Assembly (NCBI GenBank): GCA_024711185.1
Contig: JANJTI010000207.1
Coordinates: 1-6,272 of the forward strand
DNA: 6,272 bases
Direction: 5' to 3'
Origin: Brevundimonas sp.
GTDB lineage: Bacteria > Pseudomonadota > Alphaproteobacteria > Caulobacterales > Caulobacteraceae
Below, in pieces: positions 6,202-6,272 of the stretch. Both the position numbers and the translations under genes were made by a program. Under the pieces are notes generated by a model. That model made no database searches. It worked only from the letters and a program-made list of their open reading frames with translations, and had not been told where the DNA came from. Numbering within the stretch: the first letter of the stretch is position 1; each line of letters opens with the position of its first letter.

Positions 6202-6272
6202 TCGGTGCAGTTGAAGTGACCGTATTCGGCGGAAGCTGACGCCCCGCGTGGTCGTTTTCCGTTCGCCCCGCC

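Noticed and set aside
6134..6214. A 26-codon frame starting with ATG after priA
   Set aside because: Very short, Arg/Gly-rich, overlaps both hairpins, no clear ribosome site and no recognisable protein.
6211..6240. TTGAAG and GCTGAC as a Caulobacter-type promoter
   Set aside because: The boxes are 18 bases apart, longer than the usual housekeeping spacing, and the second box matches poorly.

Overview
The window is about 70% G+C chromosomal DNA. Its proteins look most like those of alphaproteobacteria of the Caulobacterales (Brevundimonas/Caulobacter type). This placement rests on remembered family features and gene order, not on a search. Coding density is very high, and the only gaps are 7, 83, 24, 95 and 181 bases long. 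No tRNA, rRNA, CRISPR array, insertion sequence or phage gene is visible.

Layout. (1) Bases 1-459 (+) hold the 3' end of lpdA, dihydrolipoamide dehydrogenase, with an intact active-site His/Glu pair. (2) A minus-strand block is read from right to left: tal (transaldolase of the small TalC/FSA-like family), a DUF484 protein with a GTG start, xerC (tyrosine recombinase, overlapping DUF484 by 19 bases), then, after 83 bases, an exported two-lobed retropepsin-like aspartyl protease that ends 7 bases from lpdA. tal, DUF484 and xerC are packed like an operon, and DUF484 next to xerC is a widely conserved pairing. (3) Divergent from tal, across a 95-base spacer rich in palindromes and C/G runs, lies priA (+), the replication-restart helicase. 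(4) After priA come 181 bases with two hairpins and no convincing gene.

The most striking feature is in priA. The reading frame from 3929 to 6091 matches a full-length PriA, but an in-frame TAG at 4220-4222 separates the N-terminal 3'-DNA-binding domain from the winged-helix/helicase part. The frame is the same on both sides, and the protein resumes exactly where the family would. The cause is therefore a substitution, either a real nonsense mutation or a base-call error, and not an indel. Independently, PriA keeps one four-cysteine zinc site but has lost three of the four cysteines of the second.

Functionally the genes are housekeeping: central carbon metabolism (lpdA, tal) and chromosome maintenance (xerC for dimer resolution, priA for fork restart). 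I see no defence system, mobile island or clearly new multi-gene system. The points of interest are the broken priA frame, its altered zinc module, the structured tal/priA spacer, and residue signatures that refine the tal assignment.
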